From contig JAGFZV010000002.1 in the NCBI GenBank assembly GCA_017889545.1, positions 235,221 to 299,220 on the forward strand: a DNA stretch of 64,000 nt. The letters are read 5' to 3'. The first letter of the stretch is position 1; every line of letters begins with the position of its first letter. A model generated the notes under the pieces. It made no database searches, was not told where the DNA came from, and saw only the letters and a list, made by a program, of their open reading frames with translations. Below are positions 26,298-36,000 of this stretch, in pieces. The stretch is from Bacillota bacterium (GTDB lineage: Bacteria > Bacillota > Negativicutes > CTSoil-072). The position numbers were made by a program, and so were the translations under genes.

Positions 26298-26326
26298 TTG
26301 AAAAATGCTGCAATGCGTGATAGACT
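26298..26326 (+). promoter_or_regulatory. Candidate promoter for speE
   Basis: TTGAAA at 26298-26303 and TAGACT at 26321-26326, spacer 17. Two TAGTAATAAT repeats lie just downstream of the -10 box. Confidence 0.5.
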
Positions 26327-26330
26327 AAAA

Positions 26331-26370
26331 TAGTAATAATATCAGTAATTTCCAGGAATTTAGTAATAAT
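26331..26370 (+). repeat. Paired TAGTAATAAT repeats downstream of the speE promoter
   Basis: Identical 10-base direct repeats at 26331-26340 and 26361-26370, start-to-start 30 bases. A further TAGTAAT core occurs in inverse orientation near 26214-26221. They may be a regulator site; the protein is unknown. Confidence 0.45.
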
Positions 26371-26408
26371 CTGTTAATTTGGGTTGTTGCTTTTAGGAGG
26401 TCTTGTCT

Positions 26409-27248
26409 ATGGAGTTATGGATGACGGAATTTCAAACTCAAAATTTGGGCTTGGCATGTCGGATTAAGGAAACTTTGTTTAGCGGACAATCTGACTTTCA
26501 GGAGATCAGTGTAGTCGACACGGTCGAATTTGGCCGGATGCTGGTATTGGATGGTGTTTTTCAAACTTCGGTATTTGATGAATATATTTATCATGAAATG
26601 ATTGCTCATGTGCCGCTGAACGTTCATCCCCGGCCGGTCAATGTTTTGGTTATCGGCGGCGGAGATGGCGGCTGTGTCCGTGAAGTTGTAAAGAATCCGG
26701 CTGTTCAGCAGGTTGATATGGTGGAAATTGACGGTGTTGTTGTTGAGGTCAGTAAAAAGTACTTGCCGGAAATTAGTTCTGCGATGATTGATAAACATCC
26801 TAAGCTAAATCTGCGGATTGGTGATGGAATCAAACATGTGCAGGAAACAGAAGGGCAGTATGATGTGATCATTGTTGATTGCTCTGATCCGATCGGACCG
26901 GGCGAAGGGCTGTTTACTGCTGCTTTTTATCGCGATGTATACACAGCGTTGAAACCAGATGGATTGTTTGTTCAACAAACGGAATCCCCTTTTTATCATC
27001 AGCCATTAATTCGCAAGTCTTATCAGGATGTGAATCAATTGTTTCCAATAACGCGGCTATACTTGGCGAATATTCCGCTCTATCCGGGCGGGCTCCACTG
27101 CTTCACGATCGGTTCTAAAAAATACGATCCGCTGAAGACCGATGTTACGAAACCATCCATTCAGTCAGGGAAGTATTATAATCCAGGAATTCAAAGGAGC
27201 TGTTTTATTCTGCCGGAATTTATCCGGGAGCTTCTGCAAAAAGACTAA
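26409..27248 (+). CDS. speE: Spermidine synthase (polyamine aminopropyltransferase)
   Basis: A 279-residue aminopropyltransferase that uses decarboxylated S-adenosylmethionine to convert putrescine to spermidine. Visible motifs are the GGGDGGCVREV nucleotide loop near 79-89, the DGVFQTSVFDEYIYHEM gate region near 48-64, the VDCSDPIGP catalytic Asp loop near 155 and YPGGLHCF near 226. ATG 26409 is eight bases after AGGAGG; the in-frame TTG at 26403 is too close to it. No speD or ornithine/arginine decarboxylase gene is adjacent. Confidence 0.95.
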   Translation: MELWMTEFQTQNLGLACRIKETLFSGQSDFQEISVVDTVEFGRMLVLDGVFQTSVFDEYIYHEMIAHVPLNVHPRPVNVLVIGGGDGGCVREVVKNPAVQQVDMVEIDGVVVEVSKKYLPEISSAMIDKHPKLNLRIGDGIKHVQETEGQYDVIIVDCSDPIGPGEGLFTAAFYRDVYTALKPDGLFVQQTESPFYHQPLIRKSYQDVNQLFPITRLYLANIPLYPGGLHCFTIGSKKYDPLKTDVTKPSIQSGKYYNPGIQRSCFILPEFIRELLQKD

Positions 27249-27249
27249 A

Positions 27250-27276
27250 AAAGATCCCCCGCGAGGGGGATCTTTT
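27250..27276. terminator. Bidirectional terminator between speE and the aminopeptidase gene
   Basis: 11-bp stem AAAGATCCCCC/GGGGGATCTTT with a GCGA loop and flanking A and T tracts. It serves both convergent genes. Confidence 0.9.
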
Positions 27277-28387
27277 AGATTAGATGTTCAGGATTTAACT
27301 TTTCTAATTCAGGAATGACAAACCGCCCGTCTTTGCGGATTAAACGGTCGTCAAACCAAATTTCGCCTCCGCCGTATTCCGGACGCTGGATGTTGACAAG
27401 ATCCCAATGGATGACAGAACGGTTGCCGTTATCCGCTTGTTCGTAGGCGCTGCCGGGAGTGAGGTGGAAACTGCCATTGATTTTTTCGTCAAACAAGGTA
27501 TCTTTCATCGGCGTATTGATATGAGGGTTCAGACCAAGAGCAAATTCACCGATGTATCGGGCATTCTCATCGATATTCAGCACTTCATTAAGTTTTTGCG
27601 TATGGTTTGCGGAAGCTTCGACAATTTTGCCATTTTCAAAGCGGAGGTAGATATTTTCATAGGTTACACCCTGATATACGGTTGGCGTATTATAAGTAAT
27701 ATTGCCATTGACCGAATGGATGACCGGTGCGGTATAGACTTCTCCGTCCGGTATATTGCGAAGGCCCGCGCATTTTACGGCTGGGATTCCTTTGATGGAA
27801 AATAGTAAGTTTGTTCCCGGACCGACAATTTCCACTTGGTCTGTTTTTGCCATTAAGTCGATCAGCGGGTCCATTGCTGCCGCCATTTTTGCATAATCTA
27901 AATTGCAGACCTGAAAATAAAAATTTTCAAAGGCTTCTTGACTCATATTGGCAAGTTGTGCCATAGAAGCATTTGGGTACCGGAGGATACACCATTTGGT
28001 GTGAGGAACCCGGATATCCGAGTGAACCGGTTTGGACCAGTTTTGCTGGAAGGATTGGATTTGCGGCTGTGGAACATCGGACATCTCGCTGCTGTTTTCA
28101 CTGGCCCTGATGCCGATGTATGCATCCATGCAGCGCATTCTTTCCGCTTCCCAAGCAGCGTTGAGTTTCAATTGTTCGGGAGAGGATCCTAATAAGATCG
28201 CTCGCTGGATTTGATTGTTTTTCAACGATACGAACGGAATCGCATCAGCACAGTAGGTTTCTTCAATTAATGCCTTTGTCAGAGGTAAGGCATTGTCAAA
28301 TACTTCAATAAGGATTTTTTCGCCTGGTTTGAGATCTGTCGAATAATGGATTAAATGATAAGCTAATGTTTTTATTCTTGGGTCCAT
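27275..28387 (-). CDS. M29-family metallo-aminopeptidase
   Basis: A 370-residue cytosolic aminopeptidase of family M29 (AmpS/PepS/AmpT group), a two-metal enzyme with broad N-terminal specificity. The conserved C-terminal half shows the GEFALGLN segment with the metal-binding Glu near 281, the HLTPGSAY segment near 312 and the HWD motif near 331. The N-terminal half carries the family start LAYHLIHYSTDLKPGEK. It is convergent with speE and share its terminator. The catalytic residues look complete, but exact metal ligands would need an alignment. Confidence 0.9.
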   Translation of the reverse strand: MDPRIKTLAYHLIHYSTDLKPGEKILIEVFDNALPLTKALIEETYCADAIPFVSLKNNQIQRAILLGSSPEQLKLNAAWEAERMRCMDAYIGIRASENSSEMSDVPQPQIQSFQQNWSKPVHSDIRVPHTKWCILRYPNASMAQLANMSQEAFENFYFQVCNLDYAKMAAAMDPLIDLMAKTDQVEIVGPGTNLLFSIKGIPAVKCAGLRNIPDGEVYTAPVIHSVNGNITYNTPTVYQGVTYENIYLRFENGKIVEASANHTQKLNEVLNIDENARYIGEFALGLNPHINTPMKDTLFDEKINGSFHLTPGSAYEQADNGNRSVIHWDLVNIQRPEYGGGEIWFDDRLIRKDGRFVIPELEKLNPEHLI

Positions 28388-28483
28388 AAAACACGCCTCC
28401 TAGTCAATGTCACGTCTTACTGTATTACACAAGCTCGGGGAAATATCCTGCTCAGGCACAACTGCTCTAAGGGGGAGGATATG

Positions 28484-28514
28484 AAAAAAAGAAGCTCTTT
28501 TGCTGTAGAGCTTC
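28484..28514 (-). terminator. Terminator after the tRNA-Asn/tRNA-Glu unit
   Basis: On the minus strand: stem GAAGCTCT/AGAGCTTC, an eight-base loop, then seven T. It is 17 bases past the end of tRNA-Glu. Confidence 0.85.
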
Positions 28515-28530
28515 CTTTTGTGCACGGAGA

Positions 28531-28605
28531 TGGTGACCCGTGGGGGATTCGAACCCCCGAAGCCGCCGTGAAAGGGCGGTGACTTAACCGCTTGTCAAAC
28601 GGGCC
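28531..28605 (-). tRNA. tRNA-Glu (anticodon TTC)
   Basis: Full cloverleaf on the minus strand: acceptor GGCCCGT/ACGGGTC, T-arm GGGGG-TTCGAAT-CCCCC, anticodon loop CTTTCAC with TTC, and an encoded CCA. It is four bases after tRNA-Asn. Confidence 0.96.
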
Positions 28606-28609
28606 GGTT

Positions 28610-28685
28610 TGGCTCCTCGAGTAGGACTCGAACCTACGACCATTCGGTTAACAGCCGAATGCTCTACCAACTGAGCTATCGAGGA
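28610..28685 (-). tRNA. tRNA-Asn (anticodon GTT)
   Basis: Full cloverleaf on the minus strand: acceptor TCCTCGA/TCGAGGA, D-loop AGTTGGTA, anticodon loop CTGTTAA with GTT, T-arm GTAGG-TTCGAGT-CCTAC, and an encoded CCA. Confidence 0.97.
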
Positions 28686-28691
28686 ATGACA

Positions 28692-28719
28692 TTGTGTATT
28701 ATAAATGTTATTGTATAAT
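28692..28719 (+). promoter_or_regulatory. Divergent promoter region: sensor kinase (+) and tRNA unit (-)
   Basis: Plus strand: TTGTGT 28692-28697 and TATAAT 28714-28719, spacer 16. A minus-strand TATAAT (complement of 28698-28703) lies inside it, so the tRNA and kinase promoters overlap. Confidence 0.55.
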
Positions 28720-28796
28720 GATAATGCATTGCTTTTTCGACAAAATTCGCCCAAGGAGGCGGTTTTTTCGGTCAATGCGGGGGAAGGATGAACTGT

Positions 28797-30449
28797 ATGA
28801 AACTATCGCAAAGTGCATATGCCTGGATAAAGAGCTTGATTATCGTCGGCATTCTGATTGTGTTTATGGGGATGTTGATGTATTATTTTAAGGCCCGCTA
28901 CGAAGCGGTCGTCGTTGACCAGCGTCAACTTGTCACCCGGGTTGCAAACCGGCTTGAGTTGTATTTCAGCGGTCGTTTGCTGGCTTTGCAATTCATTACA
29001 GCAAATCCTGATATCAAGTCGCTTGACCCTTCAGCGATGCATTGGCATTTGGGCCAGGCGGTTGAGTTGCTGGGTTTGTCCAATGCGGCAGTGATCGATT
29101 CCGCGGGCAATATATTGGCAACTGTGGAAGGTGATAATGCTTTCACTGGCTTCACAAAAGAAATGAAGCAGTCACGGGCATTATCCGGCCAGCCCGTGAT
29201 TTCCAACAGCGGTGTGATGGCGGGAGAAATGAGAGCTTGCATTAGTATGCAGGTGCCGATCTACGGTCAGGATGGAACCGTGGTAGGGGTATTCGCAGCG
29301 GGCGTACCGATGACCGAAGTGGCTAATGTAGTTGAGGCACAGCCTATGCCCGTGGATGAGTACATTTTTGTGATGGATGAAGAAGCCTATCTGATCTATC
29401 ATCCTTGGGAGGCAGACAACAGCGGGAGTACGGATCAAGTTTCTCATCATTACGCCCCCAGTTTATTTCAGAAGAAAACCGGGGATCTGCTTGTCCGGTC
29501 TGTCTATGATGAAATTGACGAATTGAATGTCTATACCGCAATGGAAAGAACGAATTGGCGGATTGTTGCCGCCATGCCGGTCGGGAGAGTATATGCGATT
29601 ATTCTTGGCAAATCACTTCCGGATATGGTTATTTTTATTTTGCTTTTGAGCTGCATTATCTTGTTATACCGGACTTTGGTGCAGGCAAAACGCTATCAAA
29701 AAGAGCGCGAAACATTGCGGCTGCAGCGCTTGTTAAGCGTTAACCAGCTGGCTGCCGGCATTGCGCATGAGATCCGTAATCCGCTTACGTCCATCAAAGG
29801 GTTTATTCAACTCATGGCCATGAAATCTGGACAACCGCCGGCTGCTAATCATTTGGAGATCATTCTCGCCGAGATTGACCGAATTGAAAAATTGGTCAGT
29901 GAATTCCAAATGTTATCCAGGCCGATTAAACCGACGCCGTTTCAAGAGGTTGATCTTGCCCGAAGCCTCAATGACGTGATTTTGCTCATGGCAAGTCAAG
30001 CGCTTAGCAAAAATGTGAGCTTGGAGTTTTTCATGCAAAAATCTTCTGCCACGTGGCCTTTCGGACCGGAAGCGTATTGCGTTTCCGGCGACGCTGCACA
30101 ACTGAAACAAGTATGGATCAATTTGGTGCGCAATGCACTGGAAGCAGTGGCAAAAGGCGGCAGGGTAAAAGTAAATTTGCTTCGGCAGGACAATCAAGTG
30201 GTTGTGGTTGTCGAAGATAATGGGCCAGGAATAACGTCGGAAGTGATGGCAAAACTGGGAACTGCCTTTTATACTACCAAAGAAAACGGAACCGGCTTAG
30301 GGCTATCCGTATGCTATAATATTATTCATAACCACGGAGGAAAAATGGAAGTAGACAGCAACCCTGGTGAAGGCACCAGGTTTACCGTACTACTTCCATG
30401 CATCAAAAAAACAGTTCGAGTGAAACGTCAAAATGGAATTGCTGGTTAA
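28797..30449 (+). CDS. Membrane sensor histidine kinase (orphan)
   Basis: A 550-residue kinase with two transmembrane helices (about 14-34 and 278-298) around a Cache-like extracytoplasmic sensor domain. The HisKA domain contains GIAHEIRNPLTS with phospho-acceptor His at 324. The HATPase_c domain has NLVRNALEA (N box), VEDNGPGI (G1) and GTGLGLSV (G2). No HAMP or PAS domain is evident. No response regulator is next to it. The layout resembles NtrB-type and sporulation (KinB-like) kinases of Bacillota, so a phosphorelay role is possible but unproven. ATG 28797 is nine bases after GGGGGAAGG; ATG 28788 is too close. Its stop overlaps the convergent LUD gene by four bases. Confidence 0.9.
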   Translation: MKLSQSAYAWIKSLIIVGILIVFMGMLMYYFKARYEAVVVDQRQLVTRVANRLELYFSGRLLALQFITANPDIKSLDPSAMHWHLGQAVELLGLSNAAVIDSAGNILATVEGDNAFTGFTKEMKQSRALSGQPVISNSGVMAGEMRACISMQVPIYGQDGTVVGVFAAGVPMTEVANVVEAQPMPVDEYIFVMDEEAYLIYHPWEADNSGSTDQVSHHYAPSLFQKKTGDLLVRSVYDEIDELNVYTAMERTNWRIVAAMPVGRVYAIILGKSLPDMVIFILLLSCIILLYRTLVQAKRYQKERETLRLQRLLSVNQLAAGIAHEIRNPLTSIKGFIQLMAMKSGQPPAANHLEIILAEIDRIEKLVSEFQMLSRPIKPTPFQEVDLARSLNDVILLMASQALSKNVSLEFFMQKSSATWPFGPEAYCVSGDAAQLKQVWINLVRNALEAVAKGGRVKVNLLRQDNQVVVVVEDNGPGITSEVMAKLGTAFYTTKENGTGLGLSVCYNIIHNHGGKMEVDSNPGEGTRFTVLLPCIKKTVRVKRQNGIAG

Positions 30450-31087
30450 AAGCCCAATTCTTCGCCGATAATGAAGATATGCATATCGGTCAGGCTTGGT
30501 TTCTTGTGAAGAATAGTTGTTACGTTGCAAATTCGGTTTGGGCTGGAACAATCCATGCATTCACCGGTTTTCACACACGGGTTGGGCCGGTTGATCCGCT
30601 TGTTATTGATTGGCGCAGCGTACAGTTCGATGCGGTTTTGCGCTTCGGTAATATCGCGGGTAATCTTATTGACGCCAGCGATGATGATCACTTTTTTCGG
30701 TCCAAAGATCATAGCGGCAACGCGGTTGCCAACACCATCGACATTGACCATTTCCCCGTTCAGGGTGAGTGCATTGGTGCTGGTGATAAAGACATCGCAG
30801 GACAATTCTTTGTGGCGGATTTCTGTCGCTTCTGCCGGGCTTAGTCCGGGCTTGCCGTGATTAAACATGGTATTGCCGCGGCTTTCGAGCGCTTTGTCCA
30901 AGCCGATTTCCTGAATAGTCCAGGATCCTCCCACTCCTACTGTGGCCTCAACCGGGATTAAATCGGTAATTTGGCGGAGCGCTTCTTCACGGTTTTTTAC
31001 ATACGTGGCGGTAAAGTTGTTTTTTGTTAATGCTTCTACAGCCTTGGCTCCTAATGTGTCATTGTGCCATTGTTTGAATTCATTCAC
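30446..31087 (-). CDS. LUD-domain protein (LutC/YkgG-like)
   Basis: A 213-residue protein of the LUD (DUF162) family, which includes LutB/LutC of the lactate oxidation complex. Conserved features are VGVGGSWTIQEIG near 50-62, GNTMFNHGKPGLSP near 71-84, VDGVGNRVAAMIFGP near 117-131, and a C-terminal Cys group (NPCVKTGECMDCSSPNRIC near 168-186) that could hold an Fe-S cluster or zinc. It stands alone, without lutA or lutB. Stand-alone versions with this Cys tail are common in anaerobes; the substrate is unknown. It is convergent with the sensor kinase. Confidence 0.85.
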   Translation of the reverse strand: MNEFKQWHNDTLGAKAVEALTKNNFTATYVKNREEALRQITDLIPVEATVGVGGSWTIQEIGLDKALESRGNTMFNHGKPGLSPAEATEIRHKELSCDVFITSTNALTLNGEMVNVDGVGNRVAAMIFGPKKVIIIAGVNKITRDITEAQNRIELYAAPINNKRINRPNPCVKTGECMDCSSPNRICNVTTILHKKPSLTDMHIFIIGEELGF

Positions 31088-31215
31088 AGGAAGACCTCCT
31101 TTGGTATGATGATATTACCACTATTTGCTTTCGACATGACCAGGGAAAACCCTTTCTGCCTTTGGCAGGAAAATCCTGAATGGAAAAGGAATCTTTCCCA
31201 TATACGATAAGGTAG

Positions 31216-32235
31216 GTGAGGATCATCGTTTTTCAGCATATGAAATTAGCAATCATATTTTTGGTCTGCGTCATTGGCATAGGGATGATGGGCTTTATGA
31301 TATTGGAGGATTTATCGGTAACGAATGCCGCCTATCTCGCAGTGACGACGGTTTCTACGGTCGGATATGGGGATATTACGCCGCATACAACTGTAGGCCG
31401 ATGGTTCACAATTGGCTTAATCATTGTCGGCGTTGGTGTAACCTTCTATACATTTACCTTGGCGGTCAGCCTGGTAATCGAAGGGCGATTTAAAGATATT
31501 TTGGGGAGGCGCGGTATGCAGCGGCGAATAGCGAATTTGAATCAGCATGTTATTGTTTGCGGGGCCGGTAAAGTCGGAACAAACGCAATCTTACGGCTGC
31601 AGCAGGAAAAGGAGCCGTTTGTGGTGATTGACAGCGATCCGGCTATTTGTGAACGGCTCGAACAGGAGAAAGTGCTTGTCATTCATGGTGATGCCACGAT
31701 GGATGAAGTGTTGATTTCTGCTGGGTTGCAGAAGGCGAAGGGCGTTATTGCAGCGTTGTCGAGCGATGCCAATAATGTGTATGTCACTTTGACTGCCAAA
31801 AGTATAAAACCGAATGTATTCGTCGTTGCCAGGGCCGACCGGCGGGAAGCGGAAGAAAAAATGCGGCGGGCCGGAGCGACTTCAGTGGTTTCACCGGCAG
31901 TTATGGGAGGGCGGCATATGGTCAACGCGATGACCAGGCCTTTAATCATGGATTTACTGGAAAATGTTTTTTATAATCAAGAACTTCACTTGGATATGGC
32001 GCAAGTCATTGTTCGGCCAGGATCAAACTTGGCAGACAAAAGTCTGGCCGCCAGCGGAATCAAAGCGCGATTTGATTCGATTGTTATTGCAATTCAACGC
32101 GGTGAAGAGATGGTTACAAATCCAAAGGCGGATGAAGTGATCCGGCCAAACGATATTTTAATTTTATTGGGGCATCGCAAATCACTCAGCGAGTTGAACC
32201 AATTGGCAGGCAATGAAGTGTCAGACCAGTTATGA
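31216..32235 (+). CDS. Potassium channel with TrkA-N/TrkA-C (RCK) domains
   Basis: A 339-residue channel subunit: transmembrane helix 1 at about 10-30, a pore loop with selectivity filter TVSTVGYGD at about 43-51, helix 2 at about 61-82, an RCK N-domain beginning VIVCGAGKVGTNA near 112, and a C-terminal TrkA-C domain from about 255. The two-helix plus RCK layout matches MthK/YugO-type K+ channels gated by nucleotide or Ca2+. GTG 31216 is the first plausible start, although its ribosome-binding site is poor; ATG 31240 is an alternative that would shorten helix 1 only slightly. Confidence 0.92.
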   Translation: MRIIVFQHMKLAIIFLVCVIGIGMMGFMILEDLSVTNAAYLAVTTVSTVGYGDITPHTTVGRWFTIGLIIVGVGVTFYTFTLAVSLVIEGRFKDILGRRGMQRRIANLNQHVIVCGAGKVGTNAILRLQQEKEPFVVIDSDPAICERLEQEKVLVIHGDATMDEVLISAGLQKAKGVIAALSSDANNVYVTLTAKSIKPNVFVVARADRREAEEKMRRAGATSVVSPAVMGGRHMVNAMTRPLIMDLLENVFYNQELHLDMAQVIVRPGSNLADKSLAASGIKARFDSIVIAIQRGEEMVTNPKADEVIRPNDILILLGHRKSLSELNQLAGNEVSDQL

Positions 32236-32365
32236 GAATGAGGCGGCAGTTGTCCAAATTTTTCAGATGTGTCGTTTTCGGTTCTATGGTGTGACATGCA
32301 TTGTGCAATAATAGCGGGAATGGTATACTGATGCTAATATTGTGTCGGAAATGAGGAACAAACGG

Positions 32366-32725
32366 ATGGGGATTATCGGTCTTCTCTTTGGCGCCATGGC
32401 TGGGTTTTGGGTATACCGCGATGCGAAACGCAGCGGACAAGACCGGAATGCTGCGTTGGCGTGGTGTTTAGGGGTAGTGGCTGCGGCGACGATTAAGCTG
32501 CCATTATTGTTGCTTGCATTGGTCGCGTATTTTCTGGTCGGCCGCAAAAAACAGTTGGCGCAAAGGCAAAATGATGTCGATGTTATTGACGTCGAAGCGA
32601 CAGTTGTTGAGGAAACAGGTGCGGATTGCCCCTCTTGCGGACGTAAAATGGAGGAAACTTTTACTGTTTGCCCTTACTGCGGCTGTACGCTTCCTTTAGG
32701 ATCGAAGTCAGCGAAGACAAAATAA
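32366..32725 (+). CDS. Small membrane protein with C-terminal zinc ribbon
   Basis: A 119-residue protein: two hydrophobic segments (about 2-16 and 36-58), an acidic linker and a C-terminal zinc ribbon CPSCGRK-x8-CPYCG with four Cys. No known family name can be given with confidence; small membrane proteins with a zinc ribbon of this kind occur widely in Bacillota. ATG 32366 lies eight bases after GAGGA; an upstream in-frame GTG at 32342 has no ribosome-binding site. Confidence 0.75.
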   Translation: MGIIGLLFGAMAGFWVYRDAKRSGQDRNAALAWCLGVVAAATIKLPLLLLALVAYFLVGRKKQLAQRQNDVDVIDVEATVVEETGADCPSCGRKMEETFTVCPYCGCTLPLGSKSAKTK

Positions 32726-32744
32726 GAAAAATTGGTAAGAGCAT

Positions 32745-32773
32745 TAGACAGTCTATGCGGAGTGTGCTATAAT
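32745..32773 (+). promoter_or_regulatory. Promoter of tRNA-Arg (CCG)
   Basis: TAGACA at 32745-32750 and a consensus TATAAT at 32768-32773 with a 17-base spacer, 18 bases before the tRNA. Confidence 0.85.
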
Positions 32774-32791
32774 GCAATAGTGACAAAAAAA

Positions 32792-32866
32792 GCGCCCGTA
32801 GCTCAGGGGATAGAGCACCGGCCTCCGAAGCCGGTGGCGTGAGTTCGATTCTCGCCGGGCGCACCA
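32792..32866 (+). tRNA. tRNA-Arg (anticodon CCG)
   Basis: Full cloverleaf: acceptor GCGCCCG/CGGGCGC, anticodon stem CCGGC/GCCGG around loop CTCCGAA (CCG), T-arm with TTCGATT, and an encoded CCA. It has its own promoter and terminators. Confidence 0.96.
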
Positions 32867-32876
32867 TAGAAAAATC

Positions 32877-32968
32877 AAGCTTTCCAGCGATTTTGCCGGA
32901 AGGCTTTTTTAATGAAACAGACCAACGCTTCAAAAACCTTCCGACGGCTTAACTTGGAAGGTTTTTTG
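32877..32968 (+). terminator. Tandem terminators after tRNA-Arg (CCG)
   Basis: Two hairpins with T tails in series: AAGCTTTCC/GGAAGGCTT (32877-32906, then TTTT) and AAAACCTTCC/GGAAGGTTTT (32933-32965, then TT). The two stems share the CCTTCC core. Confidence 0.85.
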
Positions 32969-33063
32969 CTGTTTGTGGGCGAAGAATGAAATGATAAAAT
33001 AAAGACTATATCCAATGCGCTAACAATCGATTTGCATAGAGTTACAAGAGGGGGATATCCTGT

Positions 33064-36000
33064 ATGAAGTCATTGGGCATCTGTTTGGGAGCATCTCGGA
33101 TCAGTGCGGTTTTGGCTGCAAAAGATAGTATGGGCAATTATATAATTGATCAGAACATATCAGAGGCACATGACGGTGATGTCAGTACTTCTTTGAAAAA
33201 TTTATTAAATCATTATGATGCAAGCCATATTGGCATCACTGGACGGAAGTTTAGAAATCTTATTTCAGTTCCATCTATTTCTGAAGCGGAGGCAGTGGAA
33301 ATTGCATATGCCCATACCAAAAGCAAATACAAAGATTGTGATACCATTGTTTCGGCTGGCGGCGAAACTTTCTTAGTCTACAAGCTAGATCAAAAAGGGC
33401 GAGTTTCTACCGTTTTTACTGGCAATAAATGTGCATCAGGAACGGGTGAATTCTTTCTGCAGCAGTTGAAACGCATGGATGTGTCTGTGGATGATGCAAT
33501 GAAAATTGTCGATAAAGACGCACCGTATACTGTTGCAGGTCGTTGTTCCGTATTTTGCAAGTCCGATTGCACTCACGCATTAAATAAGGGGATGGAAAAA
33601 GGCCGGGTCATTGCCGGGCTTTGCCAAATGATGGGTAATAAAATCTTGGAATTGCTTCATAAAGGTCAGTCCCGGAAGATTTTATTTATCGGAAGTGCGA
33701 CAAAAAACCATACCATGCTTCATTTCATCAAACAGGAATTAAATGATACCGCTCAGGTGGTAGTTGCCGATGAAGCAACGTATTTTGAAGCGCTGGGAGC
33801 CTCTATTTGGGCAATTGAAAATGGCTCTGTTTTTAGTAATAAAGAAACCATTTTGAAGGAAAAAAGTGCACAAAAGTCATTTGTGTTTTTGCCTGCCATT
33901 AAGGATTTTGAAAACCAAGTGACTTTTAAAAAGATGCTTCGCGTGGCAGCGGAACCAAAGGCGGAATATATTGTTGGGCTGGATGTCGGGTCGACAACGA
34001 CAAAGGCTGTTCTGATCAGAAAACGCGATTCTGCGCTTTCTGCTTCGATTTACCTTAGGACGAACGGCGATCCAATCCTTGCTTCACGCCAATGTTATGC
34101 TGAACTTTTAAAGCAGATTGCGGTTCCAATTCAGATTGCCGGTGTTGGCGTAACGGGCTCTGGACGGCAAATTGCGGGCATTCACGCTCAAACCGATGGC
34201 GTCGTGAACGAAATTATTGCCCATGCCACAGCCGCCGTGCATTTTGATCCTGAAGTGGACACGATTTTTGAAATCGGCGGACAAGATGCCAAGTATACTT
34301 ATATAACGAACATGGTTCCGTCGGATTATGCCATGAATGAAGCTTGCTCGGCGGGGACAGGATCCTTCCTGGAAGAAGCGGCAAAAGAAACGATGGGAAT
34401 CGATATGCTTGAGATTGCCGACATCGCTCTCGGCAGCACGACTCCCCCCAACTTCAATGACCAGTGTTCCGCGTTTATCTCTTCCGATATTAAAACGGCG
34501 ATCCAGGAAGGCATCAAAAAAGAAGACGTAGTTGCCGGACTGGTTTATTCCATTTGCCAAAACTATACCAACCGTGTTAAAGGCAACCGTTTGGTCGGCA
34601 AGAAGGTTTTTATGCAAGGCGGCGTTTGCTATAACCGAGCGGTTCCTATGGCTATGGCGGCTTTGACCGGCAAAGAAATTATTGTACCGCCAGAACCAGG
34701 TTTGATGGGCGCATATGGTGTTGCGCTGGATATAAAAAACAAACTGGAACTAGGCTTGTTAAAGGAGCAGTCTTTTGATTTAGCTGATCTTGCCAGCCGC
34801 GAAGTCAAGTATGACAAACCTTTTGTGTGCGCCGGCGGCAAAGAAAAATGCGACCGCAAATGTCAAATTAACATGATTCGCATTGACGGCAAGAAATATC
34901 CGTTTGGCGGGGCCTGCAATAAATACTACAACATTCGCAAAAATGTTGATTATAACATCGAAGACCTTGATTTAGTGGCGCTGCGTGAGCGAATGACCTT
35001 CGAAACCTATGCAAAGCCGGCAAGAGAATCGAATGGCAAAAAAATTGGCATCATTAAGTCTTTGCTGACGAATGGATTATATCCTCTGTATCATGCCTTT
35101 TTCAGCAATTTAGGTTATGAAGTTGTATTGGCCGATTACATTGACAATGATGGTGTCGAGCGCAAAGGTGCATCCTTTTGTTATCCGGTCGAACAATCGC
35201 ATGGTTTTTTGCAGTCGCTCCTGCATCAATCGGTTGATTATATCTTTTTGCCTCATGTCATGGGTATGTTTGTTAAGAACGGCATTGAGTCAAGCGTAAC
35301 TTGTCCATTTGTTCAAGGGGAACCCTATTATTTAAAAACAGCATTCCCGGAGCTTAAAAATATGAGTGTGCTCTCGCCGATGATAGACCTTTCCAAGGGA
35401 GTTGGCGATGTCAAGGATGTCTTCGTTGCCATGGGCAGAGAACTGGGGATTGCCAAGACTCCATGCGTGAATTCGTTCGAGGCTGCTAAGAAAAATTATC
35501 AAGCATATCAGCTGCAAATGAAAGCCATCGGGAAAGAAGTTCTGAACAAATTACATGAAGAGCCTGATAAAATTGGTATTGTTTTGTTTGGCAGACAATA
35601 TAGCGCCTTATCGAAAAATGCCAATATGGGAATACCGCATAAATTCGCTTCGCGCGGGCAGCTTGTCATTCCGTGGGAATTTATCAATGTGGATGGCGAA
35701 TCTCCGGTTCATCATATGTTCTGGTCTATGGGGCAGCTGCTTTTGAAAATGGCACAAATTGTAAAAAATGACGACCAATTATTCGGTACATATATTACGA
35801 ATTTCAGCTGTGGCCCAGATAGTTTTATCATTGGCTACTTCAGAGATATTTTGGGACAGAAACCGTCGCTTACGTTAGAACTGGATGGTCATACGGCTGA
35901 TGCCGGAATCGATACCCGTATCGAAGCATTTCTGGATGTTATAAAAAGCTATCGTGAATTAATCCATAAGAAACCGCTTGTTTCAGCCAATAAATATCGT

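Noticed and set aside
28584..28775. A 63-codon minus-strand frame
   Set aside because: It runs through the tRNA-Glu and tRNA-Asn genes.
30398..30844. A 148-codon plus-strand frame after the sensor kinase
   Set aside because: It lies antisense to the LUD-domain gene, whose protein has conserved motifs; the plus-strand frame has no ribosome-binding site or family features.
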